Source: Streptomyces sp. JJ38 (GTDB taxonomy: Bacteria; Actinomycetota; Actinomycetes; Streptomycetales; Streptomycetaceae). Taken from it: 64,000 bases of DNA. The translations under genes were made by a program, and so were the position numbers. The notes beneath the pieces were generated by a model, which was not told the origin of the DNA, ran no database searches, and saw nothing but the letters and a program-made list of their open reading frames with translations. Position 1 is the first letter of the stretch, and each line of letters starts with the position of its first letter. Location: contig NZ_JABLSI010000015.1 of assembly GCF_019303475.1 (NCBI RefSeq), positions 62,641 through 126,640 on the forward strand, in the 5' to 3' direction. Shown here piece by piece: positions 42,498-52,424 of the stretch.

Positions 42498-43625
42498 GTG
42501 TCCGCGATGAAGCTCAGCCGCACGCACCGCGTGCTCGTCGGCGTGGTCGTGATCGGGGCACTGGTGATCGCGGCGATCGGGTTCGCCGGTTCCTACGCCG
42601 CCGTGCGGGACCTCGCCGAGCGCAAGGGCTTCGGCGCCTTCGCCCCGTTCTTCCCCATCGGCATCGACGCCGGCATCGTCGTCCTGCTCGCGCTGGACCT
42701 GCTGTTGACGTGGCTGCGCATCGGCTTCCCGCTGCTGCGCCAGACCGCGTGGCTGCTCACCGCCGCCACCATCGCCTTCAACGGCGCCGCCGCCTGGCCC
42801 GACCCGCTCGGCGTCGGCATGCACGCGGTCATCCCCGTGCTGTTCGTGGTGGCGGTGGAGGCCGCCCGGCACGCCATCGGGCGCATCGCCGACATCACCG
42901 CCGACAAGCACATGGACGGCGTCCGCGTCTCCCGCTGGCTGCTCGCCTTCCCCTCCACCTTCCGGCTGTGGCGCCGCATGAAGCTGTGGGAGCTGCGCTC
43001 CTACGACGAGGTCATCCGGCTGGAGCAGGAGCGGCTCGTCTACCAGACGCGGCTGCGCGCCCGGTACGGGCGGGCCTGGCGCCGCCGGGCACCCGTCGAG
43101 GCGCTCATGCCGCTGAAGCTCGCGCGCTACGGCATACCCCTCGCGGAGAGCACCCGCGCCCTCGCCGCCACCGAGCCCCCGGCCCGGCCGGAGGCCACCG
43201 CGGGCCCGGCCCCGGAGGCCGTCACCGGTGACGCCGCCCAGGCCGCGCCCGCGCCCCCGGCAGAACCCGAGCCCGTGCCGGAGCTCGAACCCGTGCCGGA
43301 GCCCGCCCCGGCGTACGTCCCCGGCAGCCAGGGGCGCCGTCCGATCCGCCGTCCCCCGGAGCCCCCGTCCCCGGAGCCCACCGACGAGCCGGTGGGCCTC
43401 CCCGAAGACGTCCCCCTGGAGGACGTCTTCTACCACGCCTACCGCGACCTCGCAGCGCAGGGGCAGGAGCATGCCATGCCCAGCGCCCGCGACCTGTCCA
43501 GGGCCCTCGACGGGCGCTTCGGCATCCGCAACCGGGACGGCAGCCTGCTGAGCGAGCCGTACCTGCGCCCGCATGTACGCGAGTTCCGCGCACGCCTGAG
43601 GGGAGAGATGGGCGTCTCCAGCTGA
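42498..43625 (+). CDS. DUF2637 (SpdA/B-like) membrane protein
   Basis: A 375-residue protein with four N-terminal membrane helices (about 12-32, 48-68, 78-95, 104-122), characteristic of DUF2637, a family related to the spread proteins of actinomycete plasmids. A helical region with LWRRMKLWELRSYDEVIRLE follows, then a Pro/Glu-rich linker, then a C-terminal helical domain around PSARDLSRALDGRFGIRNRD that resembles a small DNA-binding domain. The GTG at 42498 has GGGAGGAG seven bases upstream. Confidence 0.8.
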   Translation: MSAMKLSRTHRVLVGVVVIGALVIAAIGFAGSYAAVRDLAERKGFGAFAPFFPIGIDAGIVVLLALDLLLTWLRIGFPLLRQTAWLLTAATIAFNGAAAWPDPLGVGMHAVIPVLFVVAVEAARHAIGRIADITADKHMDGVRVSRWLLAFPSTFRLWRRMKLWELRSYDEVIRLEQERLVYQTRLRARYGRAWRRRAPVEALMPLKLARYGIPLAESTRALAATEPPARPEATAGPAPEAVTGDAAQAAPAPPAEPEPVPELEPVPEPAPAYVPGSQGRRPIRRPPEPPSPEPTDEPVGLPEDVPLEDVFYHAYRDLAAQGQEHAMPSARDLSRALDGRFGIRNRDGSLLSEPYLRPHVREFRARLRGEMGVSS

Positions 43626-43636
43626 GGCACGCGCAG

Positions 43637-43702
43637 GGCCGCGCCCCGCAGGGGCGCGGGGAACTGCGCGACCCGCCACAGCGCACCCGCGGCCCGCGAC
43701 CA
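43637..43702. repeat. Streptomyces dispersed intergenic repeat with hairpin
   Basis: The sequence contains CCGCGCCCC-gca-GGGGCGCGG, a perfect nine-base stem at 43639-43659, running into GGGGAACTGCGCGACC and a C/G/A-rich tail. I recall this unit as a common dispersed element after genes in Streptomyces. Between two convergent genes it probably works as a terminator for both. Confidence 0.7.
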
Positions 43703-43751
43703 CCGCAAGGGGCACCCCCTGCCCGGCCCGTCGGCCGCCCAGGCCGCAGTC

Positions 43752-45485
43752 CTACGCGGCGAGCAGCTTGCGGACGCGGTCGGCGCCGACGGCAAGCAGC
43801 AGCGTGGGCAGACGCGGACCGGTGTCCCGGCTCACCAGCAGCCGGTACAGCAGCGCGAAGAACGCCCGCTGGGCCAGCTTCAACTCGGGCGTCGGCTTGG
43901 CCTCCGGGTCCAGCCCGGCCTGCACCTTCGGCACGCCGTAGACCAGCGTCGTCAGCCCGTCCAGCGACCAGTGGGTGTCCAGCCCCTCCAGCAGGAGCCG
44001 CAGGCCCTCGCGCTGCTGCTCGTCCAGCGAGGCCAGCAGCTCGGTGTCCGGCTCGTCCCGCACCCGGGTGCGCTGGTCGACGGGGACCTGGGTGGAGATC
44101 CAGCGCTCGGCGCGGTCCAGCCGGGGCCGGGTCTGGTCCAGCGAGGTGACCGGCCGCTCCGGGTCGAGCTCGCCGAGGATGCGCAGGGTCTGCTCCGCCG
44201 AGCCCTGGGTGATGTCCACGACCGAGGCCAGCGTGCGGTAGGGCAGGGGACGCGGGGTGCGGGGCAGCTCGGCGGCGGCCGTGCGCACGGAGCGGGCGTG
44301 CGCGGCGACGTCGGCGGGCTGCGCCGTGCCGTCGGCGATCCGGCGCTCCAGCGCGTCCCACTCGTCGTAGGTGCGCTGGATCTCCTGGTCGAAGGCGATC
44401 TTGAAGGACTGGTTCGGCTTGCGGCGCGCGTACAGCCAGCGCAGCAGCGGCGCCTCCATGATCTCCAGTGCGTCGGCGGGCGTGGGCACGCCGCCGCGCG
44501 AGCTGGACATCTTCGCCATGCCGCTGATGCCGACGAACGCGTACATGGGCCCGATGGGCTGCCGGCCGCCGAAGACCTCGCGGACGATCTGCCCGCCGAC
44601 GACGAACGAGGAGCCCGGCGAGGAGTGGTCGACGCCGGACGGCTCGAAGGTCACGCCCTCGTAGGCCCAGCGCATCGGCCAGTCGACCTTCCACACCAGC
44701 TTGCCGCGGTCGTACTCGCGCAGCAGCACCGTCTCGCGGTGGCCGCAGGTGCAGGTGTAGGTCAGCTCGGTGGTCTCGTCGTCGTAGGCGACGACGTTCG
44801 TGAAGTCCTTCTCGCAGTTCCCGCAGTAGGGCTTGTAGGGGTAGTAGGCGCCGCCGCTGCCGCTGCCGTCGTCCTCGGACGCGGCGCCCGAGCCCTCGGC
44901 CGCGGCCAGCTCGGCCTCGTCCACCGGCTTCTGGCTCTGCTTCCCGCCCTTGCCGCCCTTCCCACCGGCCGGCTTGTCCTTGGTGCGGTAGCGGTCCAGG
45001 ACGCCGTCGATCGTGCCGCGCTCGCGCATGGCCAGCAGGATCTGCTCGCGGTAGGCACCGGAGGTGTACATCTGCGTCTGGCTGACGCCCCGGAACTCGA
45101 CGCCCAGTTCCGCGAGCGCCCGGACCATGGCCGACTTGAAGTGCTCGGCCCAGTTGGGGTGCTCGCTGCCGGGCGGGGCGGGCACGGAGGTCAGCGGCTT
45201 GCCGATGTGCTCGGCCCAGGACGGGTCGATGCCGGCCGGGACCTTGCGGAAGCGGTCGTAGTCGTCCCACGAGATGAGGTGCACGCACGCGTGGCCGCGG
45301 CGCCGGATCTCGTCGGCGACGAGGTGCGGCGTCATGACCTCGCGCAGGTTGCCCAGGTGGATCGGCCCCGAGGGGCTGAGGCCCGAGGCGCAGACGATGG
45401 GTTTGCCGGGGGCGTGTCGCTCCGCCTCGGCGATGACCTCGTCCGCGAATCGGGAGACCCAGTCGGTCTCGGTGCTCTGAGCCAC
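43752..45485 (-). CDS. lysS: Lysine--tRNA ligase, class I
   Basis: A 577-residue class I synthetase of the archaeal type, unlike the class II enzyme of most bacteria. The HIGH-like motif is PIHLGNLRE (about 43) and the KMSKS-like loop is KMSSSRG (about 325). A four-cysteine zinc site is split over CGNCEKDF and CTCGHRE. A Lys/Gly-rich insert (about 165-200) precedes the zinc region. GTG at 45485 gives the family start VAQSTETDW with TAAGGA ten bases upstream; the GTG at 45494 is too close to it. It is divergent from argS. Confidence 0.93.
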   Translation of the reverse strand: MAQSTETDWVSRFADEVIAEAERHAPGKPIVCASGLSPSGPIHLGNLREVMTPHLVADEIRRRGHACVHLISWDDYDRFRKVPAGIDPSWAEHIGKPLTSVPAPPGSEHPNWAEHFKSAMVRALAELGVEFRGVSQTQMYTSGAYREQILLAMRERGTIDGVLDRYRTKDKPAGGKGGKGGKQSQKPVDEAELAAAEGSGAASEDDGSGSGGAYYPYKPYCGNCEKDFTNVVAYDDETTELTYTCTCGHRETVLLREYDRGKLVWKVDWPMRWAYEGVTFEPSGVDHSSPGSSFVVGGQIVREVFGGRQPIGPMYAFVGISGMAKMSSSRGGVPTPADALEIMEAPLLRWLYARRKPNQSFKIAFDQEIQRTYDEWDALERRIADGTAQPADVAAHARSVRTAAAELPRTPRPLPYRTLASVVDITQGSAEQTLRILGELDPERPVTSLDQTRPRLDRAERWISTQVPVDQRTRVRDEPDTELLASLDEQQREGLRLLLEGLDTHWSLDGLTTLVYGVPKVQAGLDPEAKPTPELKLAQRAFFALLYRLLVSRDTGPRLPTLLLAVGADRVRKLLAA

Positions 45486-45755
45486 GTTCGGCACGTCCTT
45501 AGCTTCCGTGTGTTCCTGTGGTGCGTGTTCCGCGGGCCCGTGGGCCTCCGCGCGGCCCGTCCGGACCGGCGCGGACCCGCGTGTTCCCGGGTGCTTTCGT
45601 GAGGCCCATTGTCCCAGACGGACTCCGCCGCCCCGCGTCCGCACGGTGAGAAACCACGCCGGGTCGCGGGGCCCCGCGTGGGATACTGCCGATACGTCCA
45701 CGGGACGTTCGAACGTCCACGCGTCCACACCACCGAACGGAACGGTTCACCTTTC

Positions 45756-47513
45756 ATGGCTTCGGTCACTTCGCTCACCGCTACGGTCCACCAGCGCGTC
45801 GCGGACGCCCTCGCGGGCGCCCTGCCGGAGGCCGCCTCCGCCGACCCGCTGCTGCGACGCAGCGACCGGGCGGACTTCCAGGCCAACGGCATGCTGGCGC
45901 TCGCCAAGAAGCTGAAGGGGAACCCGCGCGAGCTGGCCGGGCAGGTCGTGGAGCGGCTGCCGGAGGAGGACGACGTCCTCGCGTCCGTCGAGGTCTCGGG
46001 CCCCGGCTTCCTGAACATCACCGTCACGGACGGCGCCATCGTGCGCACGCTGGCCGCCCGGGCCGCCGACGAGCGGCTGGGCGTGCCCCGGGCCGAGCAC
46101 CCCGGCACCACCGTCATCGACTACTCGCAGCCGAACGTGGCCAAGCAGATGCACGTCGGCCACCTGCGGTCGACGGTGATCGGCGACGCGGTCATGCGCA
46201 TCCTGGAGCACCAGGGCGAGCACGTCGTCCGGCGGCACCACATCGGGGACTGGGGCACCCAGTTCGGCATGCTCATCCAGTACCTGGTCGAGCACCCGCA
46301 CGAGCTGGACCACAGCTCCGACGCCGAGGGCGGCGAGGCCGCCATGGCCCGGCTCGACCGGCTCTACAAGGCGTCCCGCGCCCTGTTCGACTCCGACGAG
46401 GAGTTCAAGACCCGCGCCCGGGACCGGGTCGTGCAGCTGCAGGGCGGCGACGAGGAGACCCTCGCCCTCTGGCACAAGATCGTGGACGAGTCCAAGATCT
46501 ACTTCCAGGCCGTCTACGAGCAGCTGGACGTCGAGATCCGCGACGAGGACGTCGTGGGCGAGAGCGCCTACAACGACGACCTCCAGCAGGTCGTGAAGGA
46601 CCTGGAGTCCTCCGGCGTCGCCGTGCGCTCCGACGGCGCGCTGTGCGTCTTCTTCGACGACGTCAAGGGCCCCGACGGCACGCCGAGCCCGCTCATCGTC
46701 CAGAAGTCCAACGGTGGCTTCGGCTACGCCGCCACCGACCTCGCGGCCATCCGCGACCGGATCGGCACCCTGAAGGCCGACAAGCTGCTCTACGTCGTCG
46801 ACGCCCGGCAGGCGCTGCACTTCCGGATGGTGTTCGAGACCGCGCAGCGGGCCGGCTGGCTGCCCGAGGGCGCCGCGCTGCAGCTCGCGTTCGGCACGGT
46901 CCTGGGCAAGGACGGCAAGCCGTTCAAGACCCGGGAGGGCGAGACGGTCCGGCTGGTCGACCTCCTCGACGAGGCCGTGGACCGGGCGGCCGACGTCGTC
47001 CGGGAGAAGGCCCAGGACCTCACGGACGAGGAGATCGCCGAGCGGGCCGCCCAGGTCGGCATCGGCGCCGTGAAGTACGCGGACCTCTCCACCTCCATGT
47101 CCCGCGACTACGTCTTCGACCTGGACCGGATGGTGTCCCTCAACGGCGACACCAGCGTCTACCTCCAGTACGCCTACGCCCGCATCCAGTCGATCCTGCG
47201 CAAGGCGGGGGACGCCCGGCCCGTCGCGCACCCGGAGCTGGCCCTGGCCCCCGCCGAACGCGCCCTCGGCCTGCACCTGGACGAGTTCTCCCAGACGCTG
47301 GCGGGCGTCGCGGAGACCTACGAGCCGCACAAGCTGGCCGCCTACCTCTACGCCCTGGCCACGCACTACACGTCCTTCTACGAGCACTGCCCGGTGCTCA
47401 AGGCGGAGGACGCGGCCACCGTCGAGAACCGGCTCTTCCTGTGCGAGCTCACAGCCCGCACGCTGCACCAGGGCATGGAGCTGCTCGGCATCCGCACCCC
47501 CGAACGCCTGTAG
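45756..47513 (+). CDS. argS: Arginine--tRNA ligase
   Basis: A 585-residue class I synthetase. The HIGH motif is [15 protein letters not shown] (about 130-144), followed by [13 protein letters not shown], a family hallmark, and the C-terminal anticodon domain with [15 protein letters not shown]. Family features agree with its full length. The ATG at 45756 gives the normal start MASVTSLT; the upstream extension has no family similarity. The 270-base spacer to lysS carries both promoters. A strong hairpin follows eight bases after the stop. Confidence 0.95.
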   Translation: MASVTSLTATVHQRVADALAGALPEAASADPLLRRSDRADFQANGMLALAKKLKGNPRELAGQVVERLPEEDDVLASVEVSGPGFLNITVTDGAIVRTLAARAADERLGVPRAEHPGTTVIDYSQPNVAKQMHVGHLRSTVIGDAVMRILEHQGEHVVRRHHIGDWGTQFGMLIQYLVEHPHELDHSSDAEGGEAAMARLDRLYKASRALFDSDEEFKTRARDRVVQLQGGDEETLALWHKIVDESKIYFQAVYEQLDVEIRDEDVVGESAYNDDLQQVVKDLESSGVAVRSDGALCVFFDDVKGPDGTPSPLIVQKSNGGFGYAATDLAAIRDRIGTLKADKLLYVVDARQALHFRMVFETAQRAGWLPEGAALQLAFGTVLGKDGKPFKTREGETVRLVDLLDEAVDRAADVVREKAQDLTDEEIAERAAQVGIGAVKYADLSTSMSRDYVFDLDRMVSLNGDTSVYLQYAYARIQSILRKAGDARPVAHPELALAPAERALGLHLDEFSQTLAGVAETYEPHKLAAYLYALATHYTSFYEHCPVLKAEDAATVENRLFLCELTARTLHQGMELLGIRTPERL

Positions 47514-47520
47514 CCCCGAG

Positions 47521-47550
47521 GCCGGGGGTGGGGGCGGCCCCACCCCCGGC
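47521..47550 (+). terminator. argS terminator
   Basis: GCCGGGGGTGGGG at 47521-47533 pairs perfectly with 47538-47550 around a four-base loop (GCGG). It is immediately downstream of argS. Confidence 0.8.
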
Positions 47551-47589
47551 CCGGGGGCAGGGCGGCTCCTCAAGCGCCGTTCGACTGCC

Positions 47590-47595
47590 TAGCGT
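47590..47595 (+). promoter_or_regulatory. Likely -10 box, carboxylesterase relic
   Basis: TAGCGT ends seven bases before the ATG at 47603, which has no ribosome site; a leaderless transcript is suggested. Confidence 0.35.
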
Positions 47596-47602
47596 CATCG
47601 TC

Positions 47603-48178
47603 ATGCGGACCATGACGAGACGTGGCGGCACCGTGCGGCGGGCGGCCTACGTGATGATCTCCGTCGCCGTGGCGGCGGGGCTGCCGACCGCCGCGGGACA
47701 GGCATCGGACGGCGACCCGGACCCGTCGGTCGTCCGCACGGACCAGGGCGCGGTCCGGGGCGAACTCACGCCCACCGCGCGGATCTTCCACGGCATCCCC
47801 TACACCTCCCCCACCATCGAGTGGCACGGGGTGCGGGACGCCACCGAGCCCTGCTCCGCGATCGCCTGCCGCAGCCTCACGGTGACCACGCCGCGCGGTG
47901 TGAGCGTCGGCGCCGGGCTCCCCGTCCACGTCCACCTCGGCCCCACCACGGCCTCGGTCGCCCCGGACACCGTCACCGTCGCCGTCCCGGACGAGGGGCT
48001 CGCCGATCAACAGGCCGCCCTGCGCTGGGTCCAGCGCAACGCCGTGCCCTTCGGCGGCGACCCCGACGCCGTCACCCTGCTCGGCCCGCGCGAGCGGCTC
48101 TGCGCCCACCGCTCCCACCCCGGCTCCGCCTACCTGTACGCCGCCACCGCCCCGGCCCGCCCCTGCCCCGCCCGGTAG
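47603..48178 (+). pseudogene. Degenerate secreted carboxylesterase (type B) gene
   Basis: The 191-residue frame has a signal peptide ending near AAGQA and then carboxylesterase type B segments in order: VVRTDQGAVRG, FHGIPYTSP, GVRDATEP, LTVTTPRG, and DQQAALRWVQRNAVPFGGDP. Family members have about 500 residues. Several blocks between these segments are deleted, the GESAG nucleophile region is replaced by LLGPRERLCAH, and the rest is missing. It cannot be an active esterase; it might still be expressed as a small secreted protein. Confidence 0.7.
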
Positions 48179-48181
48179 CGT
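48176..48181 (+). promoter_or_regulatory. Likely -10 box, CoA-transferase gene
   Basis: TAGCGT overlaps the stop codon of the preceding frame and ends six bases before the ATG at 48188, with no ribosome site. Confidence 0.35.
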
Positions 48182-48187
48182 CACCGC

Positions 48188-49537
48188 ATGACACACGACA
48201 CGGCCACGGCCGAGGCCTGGGCGGCGCTCGGCGGACCGGCGGAGCTGGCGCGCCGGGTCGCCCACGCGGGCGCGCGCGACGTCCTGCCCGCCCGGCTCCC
48301 GGTGCGCGAGCTGGCCCGCGCGACCGTGGGCGCCTGCTCCCTCGCCGCGGCCGAGCTGCTGGCCCGCCGCAACGGCGGCCCGGTGCCGTCGGTCTCCGTC
48401 CACGAGAGCGCCGTGGCGACGGCCTTCGTCAGCGAGCGGCACCTGCGGATCGACGGCCGGCGGCCCACCGCGTTCGCCCCGCTGTCCGGGTTCTGGCGCA
48501 CGGCGGACGGCTGGCTGCGGACCCACGCCAACTACCCGCACCACCGCGCCCGCCTGCTGGCGGCTCTGGACCTGCCGGAGCACACGGACGCCCCCGGGCT
48601 GGCCGACGCCCTGGCCCCGACGAGCGCGCGGACCGTGCAGGAGCGGGTGTACGCGGCGGGCGGGCTGGCGGTCGCCGTCGACGCGATGCCGGTCCCGGCC
48701 GGACTGCCGCTGGTCGAGCGCCGCGTCCTCGGCACGGGCGGCGCAGTGCGTGCCCTGCCGCCGGCTTCCGTACCCGCGCAGGGGGTGCGCGTGCTCGACC
48801 TGACGCGGGTCATCGCGGGCCCCGTGGCCACCCGCACCCTGGCCCTGCTCGGGGCCGACGTCCTGCGCGTGGACCCGCCCCGGCCACGCGAGGACGACGA
48901 CGCGCACGCCGACACCGGTCTGGGCAAGCGCTCGGCGCGGCTCGACCTGAACGAGCCGGGCGACCGCACCCGCTTCGAGGAACTGCTCGCCGCCGCCGAC
49001 GTCGTCGTCACCGGCTACCGTCCCGGCGCACTGGACCGGCACGGGCTCGCGCCGGAGGAACTGCTCGCCCGCCGCCCGGGGCTGACCGTGGCCCAGCTCT
49101 GCGCGTGGGGCTGGTCGGGTCCCTGGGCCGCACGGCGCGGCTTCGACAGCCTCGTGCAGGCCGCGGGCGGCATCGCCTCGGCCGAGGCGTCCGAGGACGG
49201 CACGCCCGGCGCGCTGCCCGCCCAGGCGCTGGACCACGGAACGGGCTACCTGCTCGCGGCGGCCGTCCTGCGCACGCTCACCGAACGCCGGTCGTCGGGT
49301 GACGGGCGTCACCTGCGGCTGTCCCTCGCGGGCACCGCCTCCTGGCTGCTGCACGGCCTCCGGCCCGCGCCGCTCGACGGCCCCGCCCACGATCCCGGGC
49401 CGTGGCTCGCCACGCTCCCGTCGGCCTACGGACCGCTGCGCCACGCGCTGCCGCCCGTGCACTACGCGGGCGCCCCCCGTACGTGGGAACGCGGCCCGGG
49501 CCGCTGGGGCGAGGACGCTCCCGCGTGGGCCCGCTGA
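48188..49537 (+). CDS. CoA-transferase family III (CaiB/BaiF) protein
   Basis: A 449-residue protein. The C-terminal two-thirds carry the class III signature: VRVLDLTRVIAGPVATRTLALLGADVLRVDPP is split over about 200-231, followed by DLNEPGDRTRFEELLAAADVVVTGYRPGAL and the substrate-side WGWSGPWAARRGFDSLVQAAG. The N-terminal 190 residues form a shortened second domain with FWRTADGWLRTHANYPHH. These enzymes exchange CoA between acyl-CoA and a free acid; the acids are unknown. It converges on hemB. Confidence 0.82.
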   Translation: MTHDTATAEAWAALGGPAELARRVAHAGARDVLPARLPVRELARATVGACSLAAAELLARRNGGPVPSVSVHESAVATAFVSERHLRIDGRRPTAFAPLSGFWRTADGWLRTHANYPHHRARLLAALDLPEHTDAPGLADALAPTSARTVQERVYAAGGLAVAVDAMPVPAGLPLVERRVLGTGGAVRALPPASVPAQGVRVLDLTRVIAGPVATRTLALLGADVLRVDPPRPREDDDAHADTGLGKRSARLDLNEPGDRTRFEELLAAADVVVTGYRPGALDRHGLAPEELLARRPGLTVAQLCAWGWSGPWAARRGFDSLVQAAGGIASAEASEDGTPGALPAQALDHGTGYLLAAAVLRTLTERRSSGDGRHLRLSLAGTASWLLHGLRPAPLDGPAHDPGPWLATLPSAYGPLRHALPPVHYAGAPRTWERGPGRWGEDAPAWAR

Positions 49538-49575
49538 GCGCCTCCCGCCGCGGCCGAGCCGTCCGCCTCAAGGGC

Positions 49576-50619
49576 TCAGCGGCCTTCGTTCAGCCAGCGG
49601 GCGGCCTCCGCGGCCCAGTACGTCAGGACGAGCGAGGCGCCCGCGCGGCGGAAGCTCGTCAGCGTCTCCAGAACGGCCCGCTCGCGCTCGATCCAGCCCT
49701 TCTCCGCCGCCGCCTCGACCATCGCGTACTCGCCGGAGACCTGGTAGACGCCGACGGGCACGTTCACCTCGCGGGTGAAGTCGCGCAAGACGTCGAGGTA
49801 GGGCAGGCCGGGCTTGACCATGACCATGTCGGCGCCCTCGGCGAGGTCGAGCGCCAGCTCGCGCAGCGCCTCGCGACCGCCTGCCGGGTCCTGCTGATAG
49901 GTCTTGCGGTCGCCCTTGAGCGAGGAGCCGACGGCCTCGCGAAACGGCCCGAAGAACGCGGAGGCGTACTTCGCCGTGTAGGCGAACATCGCGACGTCGG
50001 TGTGCCCGGCCTCGTCCAGGGCCCGGCGCACGTACCCGACCTGGCCGTCCATCATGCCGCTCGGCCCGAGGACGTGCGCCCCGGCCTCGGCCTGGACGCG
50101 GGCCATCTCGGCGTACCGCTCCAGCGTGGCGTCGTTGTCGACCCGGCCCTCGGCGTCCAGCACGCCGCAGTGGCCGTGGTCGGTGAACTCGTCCAGGCAC
50201 AGGTCGGACATGACGACGAGGTCGTCGCCGATCTCCGAGCGCACGTCGCGCAGGGCGCGCTGGAGGATGCCGTCCGGGTCGGTGCCCTGGGAGCCGACGG
50301 CGTCCTTGTGTTCGGGGACGCCGAACAGCATCAGCCCGCCGACCCCCGCCGCCGCGGCCTCGACGGCCGCCCTGCGCAGGGTGTCGCGGGTGTGCTGGAC
50401 GACGCCGGGCATCGAGGACACCGGCACCGGCTCGCTGATGCCCTCCCGGACGAAGGCCGGGAGGATCAGGTCGGCGGGGTGCGGGCGGTGTTCGGCGACC
50501 ATGCGGCGCATGGCCGGCGTGGTGCGCAGCCGCCGCGGGCGCGCCGCGGGGAAGCCGCCGTAGGCGCTGCCCGCGCCGCCGTACCCACCGCTCCCGGACC
50601 TGTCGTTCACGCTGTTCAC
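49576..50619 (-). CDS. hemB: Delta-aminolevulinic acid dehydratase (porphobilinogen synthase)
   Basis: A 347-residue enzyme that condenses two 5-aminolevulinate molecules. Schiff-base lysines are in FAYTAKYAS and [11 protein letters not shown]; the metal-site region is [15 protein letters not shown], with the His/Cys pattern typical of bacterial enzymes. The Gly/Tyr/Ser-rich N-terminal 25 residues are not conserved. GTG at 50619 overlaps the hemD stop, last gene of the rex-hem operon. Confidence 0.95.
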   Translation of the reverse strand: MNSVNDRSGSGGYGGAGSAYGGFPAARPRRLRTTPAMRRMVAEHRPHPADLILPAFVREGISEPVPVSSMPGVVQHTRDTLRRAAVEAAAAGVGGLMLFGVPEHKDAVGSQGTDPDGILQRALRDVRSEIGDDLVVMSDLCLDEFTDHGHCGVLDAEGRVDNDATLERYAEMARVQAEAGAHVLGPSGMMDGQVGYVRRALDEAGHTDVAMFAYTAKYASAFFGPFREAVGSSLKGDRKTYQQDPAGGREALRELALDLAEGADMVMVKPGLPYLDVLRDFTREVNVPVGVYQVSGEYAMVEAAAEKGWIERERAVLETLTSFRRAGASLVLTYWAAEAARWLNEGR

Positions 50620-52424
50620 GACCGGGTTCTCCTCCTCGTCGGCCGCTTCTCGCTCGGCCGCTTGACGGGTTCGCCCGCCTCGACGGCGGCCTTGCGGCGC
50701 TGGGTGCCGAACTCGGCGAGGGCCTCGGCCAGGCGGTGCACCGACGGCTCGGGGGCGAGCACGTCGACGCGCAGCCCGTGCTCCTCGGCCGTCTTCGCGG
50801 TGGCCGGTCCGATGCAGGCGATGACCGTCACATTGTGCGGCTTGCCGGCGATCCCGACGAGGTTGCGCACGGTGCTGGACGAGGTGAACAGGACGGCGTC
50901 GAAGCCACCGCCCTTGATCATCTCACGGGTCTCGGCCGGCGGCGGCGAGGCGCGCACCGTCCGGTAGGCGGTGACGTCGTCCACCTCCCAGCCCAGCTCG
51001 ATGAGCCCGGCGACCAGCGTCTCGGTGGCGATGTCGGCGCGCGGCAGGAAGACGCGGTCGATCGGGTCGAAGACGGGGTCGTAGGGCGGCCAGTCCTCCA
51101 GCAGCCCGGCGGCCGACTGCTCGCCCGAGGGGACGAGGTCGGGCTTGACGCCGAAGTCCACCAGCGCCTTGGCCGTCTGGTCGCCGACGGCGGCGACCTT
51201 GATGCCCGCGAAGGCGCGCGCGTCGAGGCCGTACTCCTCGAACTTCTCCCGTACCGCCCTCACCGCGTTGACCGAGGTGAACGCGATCCACTCGTACCGG
51301 CCGGTGACCAGGCCCTTGACGGCCCGCTCCATCTGCTGCGGGGTCCGCGGCGGTTCGACGGCGATCGTCGGCACCTCGGCCGGGACGGCGCCGTAGGAAC
51401 GGAGCTGGTCGGACAGGGAGGCGGCCTGCTCCTTGGTGCGCGGCACCAAAACGTTCCAGCCGAACAGGGGCTTGGACTCGAACCAGGCGAGCTGGTCGCG
51501 CTGTGCGGGGGCGCTGCGCTCCCCGACGACGGCTATCACCGGCTGATTGGCCTCGGCGGCAGGCAGCACCTTGGCCTGCTTGAGCGTCTGCTGCAGGGTG
51601 CCCAGCGTCGCGCTCCAGGTGCGCTGGCGCGTCGTCGTCCCGGCGACGGTGACGGTGAGCGGAGTGTCGGGCTTGCGCCCGGCGGTCACCAGCTCGGCCG
51701 CGGCGGCCGTTACCGAGTCGAGCACGGTGGAGATGACGACGGTGGCGTCGGAGGCGCCCACCTCCGTCCAGCAGCGGGCGTCGGCGGAGCGGGCGTCGAT
51801 GAAGCGGACGTCCGTGCCGTGCTCGTCGCGCAGCGGCACCCCCGCGTAGGCGGGCACACCGACGGCCGTCGCGATGCCGGGCACCACCTCGAAGGTGATG
51901 CCCGCCTCGGCGCAGCCGAGCATCTCGCGGGCGGCGTCGGCGTCCAGCCCGGGGTCGCCGAGCACCGCACGGACGACCCGCTTGCCGGAGCGCGCGGCCG
52001 CCATGACAAGATCTGCTGCGACGGCAGATGTGGCGGAAGTCTCGGTCGAGTCGTCTGCCGCCGCCTGTCCGGGCGTGTCCACGCCTGTCCGGGCGTGGGG
52101 CCGCACGACGTCGTGCACCTGGGGGTCGGCGACGAGCACGTCGGCGTTGGCCAGGGCCTCGACGGCGCGGAGCGTGAGCAGCCCCGGATCGCCGGGACCG
52201 GCGCCGAGGAAGGTCACGTGGCCGTCGGCGCCGTAGAGGTGCCGGTTGGGCGCCGGTGCCGCGGAGACCGGCGCGGTGGCGCCGCGCGCGGTCTTGCCAC
52301 CGCTACCGGTGGGCGCTGCCGCCGCGGCTGGCGCGGCGTCGGCTTTCGGCGTGTTCGCGTCCGTCCTGCCACGGGACGTGCGGGTCCCGGCCTTGGTCGC
52401 GTTCTGGGCGGTGGTGGGGCTCAA
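50616..52424 (-). CDS. hemD: Fused uroporphyrinogen-III methyltransferase / synthase
   Basis: A 602-residue fusion. After a 60-residue Ala/Thr/Gly leader, residues about 65-320 resemble the SAM-dependent uroporphyrinogen-III methyltransferase ([20 protein letters not shown]), though the central part looks diverged. Residues about 330-580 are uroporphyrinogen-III synthase HemD ([35 protein letters not shown]). HemD closes the tetrapyrrole ring; the other half would branch toward siroheme or cobalamin. The start is an uncommon TTG at 52424 overlapping the hemC TGA, with GGGGGAG upstream. Confidence 0.9.
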   Translation of the reverse strand: MSPTTAQNATKAGTRTSRGRTDANTPKADAAPAAAAAPTGSGGKTARGATAPVSAAPAPNRHLYGADGHVTFLGAGPGDPGLLTLRAVEALANADVLVADPQVHDVVRPHARTGVDTPGQAAADDSTETSATSAVAADLVMAAARSGKRVVRAVLGDPGLDADAAREMLGCAEAGITFEVVPGIATAVGVPAYAGVPLRDEHGTDVRFIDARSADARCWTEVGASDATVVISTVLDSVTAAAAELVTAGRKPDTPLTVTVAGTTTRQRTWSATLGTLQQTLKQAKVLPAAEANQPVIAVVGERSAPAQRDQLAWFESKPLFGWNVLVPRTKEQAASLSDQLRSYGAVPAEVPTIAVEPPRTPQQMERAVKGLVTGRYEWIAFTSVNAVRAVREKFEEYGLDARAFAGIKVAAVGDQTAKALVDFGVKPDLVPSGEQSAAGLLEDWPPYDPVFDPIDRVFLPRADIATETLVAGLIELGWEVDDVTAYRTVRASPPPAETREMIKGGGFDAVLFTSSSTVRNLVGIAGKPHNVTVIACIGPATAKTAEEHGLRVDVLAPEPSVHRLAEALAEFGTQRRKAAVEAGEPVKRPSEKRPTRRRTRS

